64,000 bases of DNA from Chitinophaga polysaccharea (GTDB lineage: Bacteria > Bacteroidota > Bacteroidia > Chitinophagales > Chitinophagaceae), in the NCBI RefSeq assembly GCF_902150045.1, contig NZ_CABFVU010000001.1:1178001-1242000 (forward strand), given 5' to 3'. This document shows, piece by piece, positions 54,288-63,079 of this stretch. Within the stretch, counting starts at the first letter, position 1; every line of letters starts with the position of its first letter. Under the pieces are notes generated by a model, which saw only the letters and a program-made list of their open reading frames with translations, ran no database searches and had not been told where the DNA came from. Made by a program: the position numbers and the translations under genes.

Positions 54288-55892
54288 GTGCAACAATTTG
54301 CTGAACTGGTACAATTATTAAGCAACAGCACCAAAACCAACGAGAAGCTGGGGGCGCTGAGCCAATACTTTGCCACAGCGCCGGATAAAGATAAAACATG
54401 GGTGCTGGCCTTGTTTTCCGGGCGACGCCCTAAACGGACGGTTAACAGCACACAGCTTAAAACATGGTGCATACAGGTTACGGGGTTATCCGACTGGCTT
54501 TTTGAAGAATGTTATCATACAGTAGGCGATCTTGGTGAAACTATCGCATTACTGCTTCCCCCGCGGACAAATCCTGTGGCTGCCCCTCTTCATTACTGGC
54601 TGGAACAGTTGCAGCAACTGGAAAAGGCAACGGAAGAAACCAAACAGGCTTTTATTTTACAGGCATGGGATGCTTTGGATAACGGGGAAAGGTTTGTGTT
54701 CAACAAACTGATCACCGGGGGCTTTCGTATAGGCGTGTCGCAGAAAATGATGGTGAACGCATTGGCCAGAACTTACGACATCGAGCCTGCTACCCTTTCA
54801 CATATGATCAGCGGCAACTGGGATCCGCATAATGTTACCATCGAAGAATTGTTACATCAGCATACCACCGGTGCAGACGCGTCGCGGCCCTACCCATTTT
54901 ATCTGGCTTACGCGCTGGAAGGACCGCCCGGAACATTGGGAACGGAAAAAGAATGGCAGGCGGAATGGAAATGGGATGGGATCCGCGGGCAGATCATCAA
55001 GCGGGAAGGACAACTGTTCGTATGGTCGCGGGGAGAAGAACTGATCACCGAGAAGTTCCCGGAATTTGTTCCCCTGAATACTGCATTACCAGATGGAACT
55101 GTATTGGATGGGGAAATACTCACTTTTGCCGATGGATTACCATTGCCATTTCAGACACTGCAAACAAGGATTGGCCGTAAAAATGTAACCCGCAAACAGC
55201 TGCAGGAAGCGCCGGTCATCTTCCTTAGTTATGACCTGCTGGAATGGGAAGGAACAGATATCCGGGAAAAAACACTGGCAGAACGGCGTGCCCTGCTGGA
55301 AACATTGGTGCAAAACATACAGGCACCAGTGTTACAATTATCACCGGAAATTATTTTCGGTAGCTGGGATGAATTAACACAACTACGGTTACAGTCGCGC
55401 GATAAAGGCAGCGAAGGATTAATGCTCAAAAGAAAGGCTGCTGCTTACCAGGTAGGCCGCAAGCGTGGCGACTGGTGGAAGTGGAAAATTGACCCGCTCA
55501 CCATAGACGCGGTGATGATATATGCACAGAAAGGCCATGGCCGTCGTTCAAATTTATATACCGATTATACTTTTGCCGTGAAAGACGGGGATCAGCTGGT
55601 ACCCTTTACCAAAGCCTATTCCGGCCTTACAGATAAAGAAATTGCCGAAGTTGATAACTGGATCAAACGCCACTCCCTTGAAAAATTCGGACCGGTAAGA
55701 ACAGTGCAACCCCAACTGGTATTTGAAATTGCCTTTGAAGGCATTGCCGCTTCCAACCGTCATAAATCCGGCGTTGCCCTGCGTTTCCCACGTATTAACC
55801 GTTGGAGGAAAGACAAGCCAGTAGCAGAGATCAATACCCTTGAAGACCTGAAAGAGCTGTTACGGGTGAACGGCCACAATACCGGGAGCTGA
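54288..55892 (+). CDS. ATP-dependent DNA ligase (ligase-exonuclease-helicase set)
   Basis: 534 residues with a GTG start 3 bases after the exonuclease stop codon. The N-terminal alpha-helical DNA-binding domain (about 1-190) precedes the nucleotidyltransferase core with the AMP-accepting Lys228 in EWKWDGIRGQ, then ELITEKFPEF, VLDGEIL, GSEGLMLKRK and WWKWKIDP, and a C-terminal OB domain. It seals nicks with ATP and is separate from the NAD-dependent replicative ligase. The last 33 bases overlap the convergent MFS gene. The helicase partner is found only about 7 kb further on, at 63080. Confidence 0.94.
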   Translation: MQQFAELVQLLSNSTKTNEKLGALSQYFATAPDKDKTWVLALFSGRRPKRTVNSTQLKTWCIQVTGLSDWLFEECYHTVGDLGETIALLLPPRTNPVAAPLHYWLEQLQQLEKATEETKQAFILQAWDALDNGERFVFNKLITGGFRIGVSQKMMVNALARTYDIEPATLSHMISGNWDPHNVTIEELLHQHTTGADASRPYPFYLAYALEGPPGTLGTEKEWQAEWKWDGIRGQIIKREGQLFVWSRGEELITEKFPEFVPLNTALPDGTVLDGEILTFADGLPLPFQTLQTRIGRKNVTRKQLQEAPVIFLSYDLLEWEGTDIREKTLAERRALLETLVQNIQAPVLQLSPEIIFGSWDELTQLRLQSRDKGSEGLMLKRKAAAYQVGRKRGDWWKWKIDPLTIDAVMIYAQKGHGRRSNLYTDYTFAVKDGDQLVPFTKAYSGLTDKEIAEVDNWIKRHSLEKFGPVRTVQPQLVFEIAFEGIAASNRHKSGVALRFPRINRWRKDKPVAEINTLEDLKELLRVNGHNTGS

Positions 55893-57248
55893 GGCATTCT
55901 TCCGGTAGAACACCCCTAGTTGTACAACAGACAGCACCGCAATGATCACCAGCATGGTTAACGCGACACTATAACTGCTCCAGCCTTTTGTTGCTGCCAG
56001 CTGCATCACCAGTGCTGATAAAGATAGGCCCAGTCCGCCTCCCAATGCATTGGCCGTACCGTTGATCCCCGAGGCAAGCCCCTGCTGCGGCTCCGGTACA
56101 GATTGCACTGCCAGGATGGTGACGCAGGGAAATGTGATAGCCATACCAAATGAATTAATACAGGCAGCTGCGCAGAGAATAAATAAAAAAGAATAATCCG
56201 TAAAATAACTGGCCATAAAAAACAGGATGCCGCCCCCCATAAATGTATTACCAAGCATGGCTGTTTTTATTACACCCAATGTTCTGAAAAGATGTGGCAG
56301 TATGAATTTCGAAACAATACCGGATAAAATACTGAAAGGGAATAACAGCAGCCCCGCTTGTGAGGATGTGAAACGGAGATCTTTTTGCAGGTATAAGGTA
56401 AGCATGAAGATATAACTCAGAAAGATGCTGCCAAGCATTACTGCACCAATGTTTCCTGTGATCACTCCGTGTAACCGGAACAAGCGGAAGTTTACTAACG
56501 GTGAAGGATGTACGCGTTCCCGGCGTATAAAAAATATACCTGCGGCGAGGAACAACAGCAACCACAAACCGTACTGAACAAAGTGATGAGCAATATTACC
56601 AAGATCATGGATAAGCCACGCCGCCAGCATCATAAGGCAGGTGATCAGCAGAGCGCTCAACAGGTTATGCTCCGGCTTTATCACCGGCTTTTCGTCTGCC
56701 GGAATATAGATCATGGCCAGTATAATAGCCGATCCTATTACCGGCACGTTAATAAAAAACACCCATTGCCAGCCAAGATAATTACTGATTAAGCCGCCCG
56801 TAGCCAGCCCCGTAGCAAACCCGATACCAGCAGTGGCGCCAAAAACACCAAAGGCACGGTTCCTTTCAGCAGGTTCAGTAAAGGTATTGGTAATAACAGC
56901 CATTGCTGCCGGGATGGCCAGCGCCACGCCTGCTCCCTGCAAGGCCCGGCATATCAGCAGCCAGGAAAAGCCTGTGGCAAATCCCGCCACCAGGGATGCC
57001 ATCACAAAACAGCTGGCGCCTGTCACAAATACTTTCTTCTTCCCGACGGTATCTGCCAACCTGCCGCCAAGTAATACAAATCCTGCATAAAATAATACAT
57101 ACACTGTTTGCACCCACTGAATGGCGTTTACACCGAAATGGAAAAATGATTCCATCTGTGGAATGGCCATATTAAGCACAGACACATCCAGCGCTTCAAA
57201 GAAAATAGCCATACAGGCTACGGTCAATATAATCTGTTTTCGTTTCAC
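55860..57248 (-). CDS. MFS drug:H+ antiporter, DHA2-like
   Basis: 462 residues, about 14 membrane helices. ALDVSVLNMAIPQMESFF in helix 1 with its conserved acidic residue, GGRLADTVGKKKVFVTGA (motif A) and LQGAGVALAIPAAMAVITNTF (motif C region) mark the EmrB/QacA-type export family. It probably exports a toxic small molecule by proton antiport. The 3' end overlaps the DNA ligase gene tail-to-tail by 33 bases. An Lrp/AsnC gene diverges 108 bases away and may regulate it. Confidence 0.88.
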   Translation of the reverse strand: MKRKQIILTVACMAIFFEALDVSVLNMAIPQMESFFHFGVNAIQWVQTVYVLFYAGFVLLGGRLADTVGKKKVFVTGASCFVMASLVAGFATGFSWLLICRALQGAGVALAIPAAMAVITNTFTEPAERNRAFGVFGATAGIGFATGLATGGLISNYLGWQWVFFINVPVIGSAIILAMIYIPADEKPVIKPEHNLLSALLITCLMMLAAWLIHDLGNIAHHFVQYGLWLLLFLAAGIFFIRRERVHPSPLVNFRLFRLHGVITGNIGAVMLGSIFLSYIFMLTLYLQKDLRFTSSQAGLLLFPFSILSGIVSKFILPHLFRTLGVIKTAMLGNTFMGGGILFFMASYFTDYSFLFILCAAACINSFGMAITFPCVTILAVQSVPEPQQGLASGINGTANALGGGLGLSLSALVMQLAATKGWSSYSVALTMLVIIAVLSVVQLGVFYRKNASAPGIVAVHP

Positions 57249-57252
57249 GGCA

Positions 57253-57260
57253 CAAACCTA
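57253..57260 (-). promoter_or_regulatory. -7 promoter box of the MFS gene
   Basis: On the minus strand TAGGTTTG matches TAnnTTTG and ends 4 bases before the ATG at 57248, suggesting a nearly leaderless transcript. No -33 TTTG at the usual distance. Confidence 0.4.
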
Positions 57261-57356
57261 GCAAAACATCTCAAACGACATTTAATTATTAAAAAATTAG
57301 AATAAACAGCTATTATCTTTCAATAAATCAGATATTTGTTCCAAATTGAAATACTC

Positions 57357-57851
57357 ATGGCCGGTAAAAAAGAAAATAATACGGATATACAATTAAACCT
57401 GGATGAGAAAGATCTTGGCATCCTGAAATTATTACAAGAGGATGCTAAAATGACCATCCGGGATATAGCCCGTCAGTTAAACCTCAGTACTACCCCGGTA
57501 TATGAACGTATACGGAAGATGGAGCAGGCAGGCGTTATCAAGCAATACGCCGCCATAGTAGATCCCCGGAAAATTAATAAGAGCCTTACCGTGTTATGTT
57601 ATATCACACTGAAAGAACACAATAAAAAATGCGGCAGGAAATTTATCCAGGAAATACTCAGCTTTACAGAAGTAACGGAATGCCTTAATATCTCCGGTGA
57701 ATTCGACTTCATGATCAAGGTACAGGTGAAAGACATGGACGAATACCGTGAATTTTATGTGAACAAACTTGGTGAGTTGGATAATCTGAGCCATACACAA
57801 AGTATATTTGTTATTTCAGTGATTAAAGCTACACACCAGGTAGTTTTTTAA
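57357..57851 (+). CDS. Lrp/AsnC-family transcriptional regulator
   Basis: 164 residues from the ATG at 57357; the ATG at 57336 would add seven residues without support. An N-terminal winged helix (KDLGILKLLQEDAKMTIRDI, then LNLSTTPVYERIRKMEQAGVI) is followed by the RAM effector domain (about 80-160) with the GEFDFMIKV strand. Lrp-type proteins form octamers and answer to amino acids. It diverges from the MFS exporter gene, a common pairing in which the regulator controls export. Confidence 0.9.
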   Translation: MAGKKENNTDIQLNLDEKDLGILKLLQEDAKMTIRDIARQLNLSTTPVYERIRKMEQAGVIKQYAAIVDPRKINKSLTVLCYITLKEHNKKCGRKFIQEILSFTEVTECLNISGEFDFMIKVQVKDMDEYREFYVNKLGELDNLSHTQSIFVISVIKATHQVVF

Positions 57852-57888
57852 CGCTAACGCAGTATCTCTGAAACTATTCCCGGTACCA

Positions 57889-58497
57889 ATGTTACGACCA
57901 TACGCATTACTGTGTGCAGGATGCTTTTTAATACAATGTGTTACTGCCCGGGCGCAATCGCCCTTGTTTTCCCATGCAATAGGCGGCGGATTATTTTCCA
58001 CACATAATTTCCTGGGTGGAGGAATCGTTTATTCTCCCCGGCTGAACATGATACGTTTCTCCGATAAATCGGTTATCTCTGCCGGTGTGCAGCTTGGTCT
58101 TGGCACCTCTATCGGTGATAATTACAACAGTAGTACCGGTGGCAATTCTACCAGTATCTTCATGGCCAACGTACCGTTCCTTTTAACATGGAATTACGGG
58201 AACGCGGCCACCAGGAAAACTTTTACAAAATGGGGATTTTATGCAGGAGCAGGTTATGGATTTCAGAACTCCACCCGCAGTGTGGAATTTGTGGATGATG
58301 AAGAAGTAACCACCAACCAGGTACATGTATCGGGCGTTGCGCTTGGTACGGGGATAAGATTCCCGGTTAGTCATCACTCATTCGGTGTTAGTTTTTCTTA
58401 TCTCTTTAATAACAATCAATATAACCCCGATATTCATGGTATAGCCGGCGTCGCTGTCAGTTATAATATAGGGTGTAAAGAACACAAGATAAAATGA
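57889..58497 (+). CDS. Small outer-membrane beta-barrel protein, function unknown
   Basis: 202 residues. Signal peptide (LLCAGCFLIQCVTARAQ), then alternating strands rich in Gly and aromatics: AIGGGLFSTHNFLGGGIVYS, WGFYAGAGYGFQ, FGVSFSYLFNN, and a last strand GIAGVAVSYNIG, the pattern of an eight-stranded outer-membrane barrel. It begins 37 bases after the Lrp gene and may be co-transcribed. No specific function can be read. Confidence 0.7.
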   Translation: MLRPYALLCAGCFLIQCVTARAQSPLFSHAIGGGLFSTHNFLGGGIVYSPRLNMIRFSDKSVISAGVQLGLGTSIGDNYNSSTGGNSTSIFMANVPFLLTWNYGNAATRKTFTKWGFYAGAGYGFQNSTRSVEFVDDEEVTTNQVHVSGVALGTGIRFPVSHHSFGVSFSYLFNNNQYNPDIHGIAGVAVSYNIGCKEHKIK

Positions 58498-58643
58498 TCC
58501 ATAAAAGTTAGCGGTTATAGTAACCAAATGGCTTATCCCTCCATTTATGAATTTTCTAAAAAGGAGAGTTTATCAATTGCGCATAATGGCCGGTGCTTTG
58601 TAGATCCCGGCCCGACAGAGAAAAAGAGAAGCCCGGCAAAAAA

Positions 58644-59228
58644 CTATGGAACTACGGGGTTCATAAGATCAAACCCCGTATGAAAATCCAGGACACCCGC
58701 AGCTGATTCACCGGGATCAAAAACAACTACCATGGAACATACCGGTTTCCTGCTCCGGGAATTAGCCGTTTCAAAGGCAATTCCCAGTTTTTTGTCTTCA
58801 TATACCACAATCTTTCTTGCTTTATTTGCCGATTCATAAGCCTGCGCTTTCTCCACACCGGGATATGCTTTCCTGATAGCGGCAATAGTACTTCCCGGTC
58901 CTACTCCCTTACTGGTTCTGAATTTCGGTGAATTAACCCGTATCTGTTTTACAAACTGCGTATCCTGGGTACGCATAGCAGTAAATACCGCCAGCATATG
59001 TGATGAATCGATGCTGTTATCTTTTCTGCGGCTGTACCAGATGCGCCATGCTTTCATCATGGCTGCATCGCCGCCATCCGGTTTTCCCAATACGGAAAGG
59101 CTCTGGGCAGGAGCTTCAAGATTTATCTGTCCTATAGATTTTCCGGGTGTAATAAGCCAGGCGCTTTTCTGGGCGGTTACCACAGTGGTAACAAATAGAA
59201 GTGATAAGCAAAAAAAGAGGAGACGCAT
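58644..59228 (-). CDS. Secreted protein of unknown function
   Basis: 194 residues from the ATG at 59228, chosen because MRLLFFCLSLLFVTTVVTAQ is a signal peptide; the longer frame to 59267 puts a charged stretch before it. The mature part starts WLITPGKSIGQINLEAPAQSL and contains GVGPGSTIAAIRKAYPGVEKA, a pattern seen in small periplasmic proteins of Bacteroidota with a repeated G-x-[ST]-I-x-x-[VI] unit. I cannot assign a function. It diverges from the AraC gene with 93 bases between them. Confidence 0.65.
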   Translation of the reverse strand: MRLLFFCLSLLFVTTVVTAQKSAWLITPGKSIGQINLEAPAQSLSVLGKPDGGDAAMMKAWRIWYSRRKDNSIDSSHMLAVFTAMRTQDTQFVKQIRVNSPKFRTSKGVGPGSTIAAIRKAYPGVEKAQAYESANKARKIVVYEDKKLGIAFETANSRSRKPVCSMVVVFDPGESAAGVLDFHTGFDLMNPVVP

Positions 59229-59321
59229 AGCATCAGGTTTTGGAAATGGATTCAAAAATGCTGCCATAATAACATTTGGGATGTGGAAAGGTTAAAAATC
59301 AATTTCCCTTACCTTTATCCT

Positions 59322-60179
59322 ATGTTAGTCAAATTTCCAACAAACCAGGAGGGACAACAGATCCTTAAAGCAGGCAACATCCATTTTGCCCAGCTAAAGC
59401 AAAGAAACAGGGCCGATAAGCGCACCATATTCCTGACGGAAAATGTAATGATATTTGTATTAACAGGGCATAAACTTTTACATTTCGACCATCACACCGT
59501 GAAAGTAGAAGCAGGCTCTATACTATTGATGAAACGTGGCTTCTATGTGATGTCGGATTTTGTGGAAGATGGATTACAGTTTCAAAGTTTGCTGTTATAT
59601 TTTTCAGATGAACAACTGCGCAGGTTCCTGCACAAATACAATTATACAACGCCGGTAAAAGCTGCTGCCACCAACTATCTCACAGTCCCGGTAACCCCTT
59701 TGCTGGAGGCTTTCAGGGAGCAGTATACTGCTTACTTCAGGCAGGAGCCATCTACGCTGGCTGCCTTGCTGTCTGTAAAGTTATACGAGGCATTCCTCCT
59801 ATTACTGGGTACACCACAGCATGCTTCCGTACTTGCCTTTATGCAGCAGATTGTATATGCGCAACCACAGGACATTACATTCATTGTAAAGCAACACCTG
59901 TTTCAACCGGTTACCCTGGATGAGATGGCAAGGTTATCCGGCCGCAGCCTGGCTTCTTTTAAACGTGATTTCCAACAGCAGTATCAAATATCCCCGCGCC
60001 GGTGGATCAATGAACAACGGCTGTCTTATGCACGCACATTGCTGGAATCCACTACACAGCAGGTAGCCGAAGTAGCCGCCACCTGTGGCTTTGAAAGCTC
60101 ATCGCATTTTATCCGCATCTTCAAACAGCGCTATGGCCTCACTCCCAATCATATCAGAGCCAAAAAGGCGATCATCTGA
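59322..60179 (+). CDS. AraC-family transcriptional regulator
   Basis: 285 residues from the ATG at 59322; a longer frame from 59283 is not supported. A variant -7 box (TACCTTTA) ends 4 bases before it. The N-terminal cupin-like sensor domain (about 20-150, VKVEAGSILLMKRGFYVMSD) is followed by two helix-turn-helix motifs: VTLDEMARLSGRSLASFKRDF and QVAEVAATCGFESSSHFIRIF. It would activate genes on binding a ligand. It lies before a SnoaL-like gene with its own -7 box, a possible target. Confidence 0.88.
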   Translation: MLVKFPTNQEGQQILKAGNIHFAQLKQRNRADKRTIFLTENVMIFVLTGHKLLHFDHHTVKVEAGSILLMKRGFYVMSDFVEDGLQFQSLLLYFSDEQLRRFLHKYNYTTPVKAAATNYLTVPVTPLLEAFREQYTAYFRQEPSTLAALLSVKLYEAFLLLLGTPQHASVLAFMQQIVYAQPQDITFIVKQHLFQPVTLDEMARLSGRSLASFKRDFQQQYQISPRRWINEQRLSYARTLLESTTQQVAEVAATCGFESSSHFIRIFKQRYGLTPNHIRAKKAII

Positions 60180-60213
60180 GCTTTTCCCGTTACCGGCCGT
60201 AAATATTCCGCGA

Positions 60214-60221
60214 TAATTTTG
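60214..60221 (+). promoter_or_regulatory. -7 promoter box of the SnoaL-like gene
   Basis: TAATTTTG matches TAnnTTTG and ends 21 bases before the ATG at 60243. Confidence 0.55.
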
Positions 60222-60242
60222 TGTGCATAAAAAAGAAAGAAG

Positions 60243-60638
60243 ATGCAAACATTATCCGAAAAGAATAAGGCAGTGGTAAAACGCTTCAATGAAGAGTTCC
60301 TGGTGAAAGGCAACTTGCAGGCGTTTGAAGAAATCGTTGCGCCGGACTTTGTAAATCATACGGCGCCGGAAGGCAGCAAGGACCGCAATGCCACCCGCGA
60401 TTTTATTTTAAAATTGTTACATCCTGCTATGCCGGATCTTCAGCTGGAAATTTTTGATATGATAGCGGAAGATGATAAAGTAGTTACCCATAAAGCATTT
60501 ACAGGAACCTTCTCCGCTCCTTTTATGGGCCAGGCGCCCACCGGCCGGAAAGCTACTCTCCGCATTATTGACATCATCCGGTTGAAAGATGAACAATACG
60601 TTGCCCACTGGTCTATCCGCGAAATGATCACAGTATAG
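60243..60638 (+). CDS. SnoaL-like (ester cyclase family) protein
   Basis: 131 residues, one NTF2-like cone domain: KAVVKRFNEEFLVKGNLQAF at the start, APDFVNHTAPEG in the middle (with the His/Asp pair of the pocket), and VAHWSIREM at the end. Relatives close polyketide rings (SnoaL) or have other small-molecule roles; most in this class are uncharacterised. It follows the AraC gene, which may control it. There is no polyketide gene next to it, so cyclase activity is not implied. Confidence 0.78.
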   Translation: MQTLSEKNKAVVKRFNEEFLVKGNLQAFEEIVAPDFVNHTAPEGSKDRNATRDFILKLLHPAMPDLQLEIFDMIAEDDKVVTHKAFTGTFSAPFMGQAPTGRKATLRIIDIIRLKDEQYVAHWSIREMITV

Positions 60639-60669
60639 TTATCTGGCGAAATATGCTTATTTTAAGCGT

Positions 60670-61701
60670 ATGAACCGGAAACACTTTTTGTCTGCCCTTA
60701 TTACCACCGGCGCAGGATTACCTGCGCTGCAAACACTTGCCGGCATTGGATTATCCGTTCCTTCAGATAAGAAGGAGCCACTTGTTCCTCCTTATCTGAA
60801 GCCCGGCGATATCATTGGCATTACCTGTCCCGCGGGATACATTAACAGGGATGAAATACAACCTGCTATCCGTATTATGGAAAGCTGGGGGTTTAATGTA
60901 CGTATAGGCAAAACCGTTGGCGACCGCGACTACAGCTTCGGCGGAACTGATGCCAAAAGGCTTGCGGACCTGCAGACCATGCTGAACGATGATGATATAA
61001 AAGCAATTATGTGTGGCCGTGGAGGCTATGGCACCGCGCGGATCATTGACAAGCTCGATTTCTCACACTTTCAGCGGAAACCCAAATGGGTGATCGGATT
61101 TAGCGACGCGACAGTACTGCATTGCCATATCGGACGGCATTTCGGCATAGCGTCCCTGCACTCAAAAATGTGCAATAGCTTCCCCGATGATTTCGGAAAA
61201 TCAGACCCTGTTGTTCAGGATACCATCATGTCTATTTACCAGGCGCTCACCGGTAAAAAAATGCAATACACCGTATTGCCGGATACCCGTAACCGCAAAG
61301 GAAAAGCACGGGGCGTGATCACCGGCGGCAACCTCTCCATTATCCAAAGTATGTCGGGCACCGACTCTGAAATTGATACAAACGGGAAGATCCTGTTCCT
61401 GGAAGAAGTAGGGGAATATCCGTATAGCCTTGACCGTATGCTGGGCACCCTCCAGCGCTCACATAAGCTCGACAACCTCGCTGGTCTTATCATTGGCGGG
61501 TTTAACCGCATTAAACCGGATGATCCGGGCGAAGAATTTGGCAGAACAGTATACGATATGGTGCTGGAAAAAGTAAAGGATTTCAATTATCCCGTGTGTT
61601 TCAATTTCCCCGTAGGGCATCAGAAAAATAACTATGCCCTTAAATGTGGTATGATGCATACCCTTTACGTAGGCGATGATACCGTTACACTAAAAGAATA
61701 A
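60670..61701 (+). CDS. LD-carboxypeptidase, MccF/S66 peptidase family
   Basis: 343 residues with an N-terminal export-like segment (MNRKHFLSALITTGAGLPAL). The S66 triad is visible: Ser in IGFSDATVLH, Glu in ILFLEEVGEYPYSLDRML, and His in FPVGHQKNNYAL. S66 enzymes remove the terminal D-Ala from murein tetrapeptides during cell-wall recycling or, as MccF, inactivate microcin C-type compounds. An exported location would be unusual for the recycling enzyme and suggests a periplasmic cell-wall role. Its stop codon directly abuts the stop codon of the convergent NCS2 gene. Confidence 0.88.
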   Translation: MNRKHFLSALITTGAGLPALQTLAGIGLSVPSDKKEPLVPPYLKPGDIIGITCPAGYINRDEIQPAIRIMESWGFNVRIGKTVGDRDYSFGGTDAKRLADLQTMLNDDDIKAIMCGRGGYGTARIIDKLDFSHFQRKPKWVIGFSDATVLHCHIGRHFGIASLHSKMCNSFPDDFGKSDPVVQDTIMSIYQALTGKKMQYTVLPDTRNRKGKARGVITGGNLSIIQSMSGTDSEIDTNGKILFLEEVGEYPYSLDRMLGTLQRSHKLDNLAGLIIGGFNRIKPDDPGEEFGRTVYDMVLEKVKDFNYPVCFNFPVGHQKNNYALKCGMMHTLYVGDDTVTLKE

Positions 61702-63027
61702 TTACTTCACAAGAAAAGTGATGATAAACAACACTGCCAGTACATACATAACAGGACTGATGCTTTTGTACTGCCCGGTTAATACTTTCAACAATACGTA
61801 AGACAACATACCAAACACAATCCCTTCTGCTATGCTGTAACTGTAAGGCATCATCACAATAGCTAAAAACGCAGGAATCGCTTCTGTTACATCGTTGAAA
61901 TCTATTTTGGTAACAGCCCCCATCATCAGCATACCTACAATGATCAGCGCGGGTGCTGTAGCCGCCTGCGGGATCATGGCAAACACCGGGGCAAAGAACA
62001 GGGAGAGAAGGAACATTACAGCCACCGTAAGGGATGTTAAACCGGTTTTACCTCCTGCAGCAATACCACTGGCGCTTTCCACATAAGCCGTTACCACGCT
62101 GGTACCTAATAGCCCTGCCGCCGTGGTGCCTACTGCGTCGGCCATCAACGCCTGTTTGGCGCGGGGCAGCCGTCCTTTCTCATCCAGCAGCCCGGCTTTA
62201 TTACAAAGCCCTATCAGCGTACCTACAGTATCAAAAAGATTTACCATCAGCAGGGTAAAGAGGATCATCACCATATCCAGGCTGAATACCTTATCAAACT
62301 GCAGTTTGAAGGCTACCGGTGTCAGCGGGGGCGGAAGGCTTACCAGCTGGCCGTTTGCCGGGAGATGCGTAATTCCCAGCGGGATTCCCACCACCGTGGC
62401 CGCCAGTATACCGATCAGCAATGCAGCGTTCACATTACGGTACATCAGCACAGCGCTGACAATCAGCCCTATCAATGCAATAAGGGGGCCTATACTGGTA
62501 ATGTTTCCCATTTTCAGGATCACTCCGTCCAGTTTTCCGTTGCCCACATGGTGCATACCCGTTTCAATAATGCCCGCATTGGCCATCCCTATCAATGCAA
62601 TCAATAAGCCGATACCCACTGAAATGGCATGTTTCAGGTTCTCCGGTATGCTGTTGATGATCGCCTCCCGGATCCGGAACATCGACAAAAAAATAAAAAT
62701 AATCCCCTCCAGGAACACGGCGGTCAGCGCAAATTGCCAGCTATAGCCCATAGAGGACACAATAGTATAAGCAAAAAAAGCATTCAATCCCATTCCGGGC
62801 GCCACGCCTATAGGCAGCCTGGCATACAACGCCATTACCAGCGTACCAATGGCTGCCGCCAATGCCGTAGCGGTGATCAGCGCATTGAAATCCATTCCTG
62901 TGCGCGACAGGATACTGGGATTAACCGCCAGTATATACGCCATAGTGGAAAAGGTGGTTAACCCTGCCAGTATCTCTTTTTTTACAGTTGTCTTATGTTC
63001 GGTGAGATGGAAAAATTTTGCGAGCAT
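61702..63027 (-). CDS. NCS2-family purine permease (AzgA/GhxP-like)
   Basis: 441 residues, about 12-14 membrane helices. Signature stretches are KEILAGLTTFSTMAYILAVN near the start, GVAPGMGLNAFFAYT, and LFDTVGTLIGLCNKAG. These fit the AzgA-like branch, proton symporters for adenine, guanine or hypoxanthine. No purine riboswitch is seen upstream. A -7 box (TATTTTTG) ends 4 bases before its start, and the helicase gene diverges from it. Confidence 0.9.
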   Translation of the reverse strand: MLAKFFHLTEHKTTVKKEILAGLTTFSTMAYILAVNPSILSRTGMDFNALITATALAAAIGTLVMALYARLPIGVAPGMGLNAFFAYTIVSSMGYSWQFALTAVFLEGIIFIFLSMFRIREAIINSIPENLKHAISVGIGLLIALIGMANAGIIETGMHHVGNGKLDGVILKMGNITSIGPLIALIGLIVSAVLMYRNVNAALLIGILAATVVGIPLGITHLPANGQLVSLPPPLTPVAFKLQFDKVFSLDMVMILFTLLMVNLFDTVGTLIGLCNKAGLLDEKGRLPRAKQALMADAVGTTAAGLLGTSVVTAYVESASGIAAGGKTGLTSLTVAVMFLLSLFFAPVFAMIPQAATAPALIIVGMLMMGAVTKIDFNDVTEAIPAFLAIVMMPYSYSIAEGIVFGMLSYVLLKVLTGQYKSISPVMYVLAVLFIITFLVK

Positions 63028-63031
63028 AACG

Positions 63032-63039
63032 CAAAAATA
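63032..63039 (-). promoter_or_regulatory. -7 promoter box of the NCS2 permease gene
   Basis: TATTTTTG on the minus strand matches TAnnTTTG and ends 4 bases before the ATG, suggesting a nearly leaderless transcript. Confidence 0.4.
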
Positions 63040-63079
63040 AGCGTTTCACGATTTATCATTTTATGCTAATTTCATTCCT

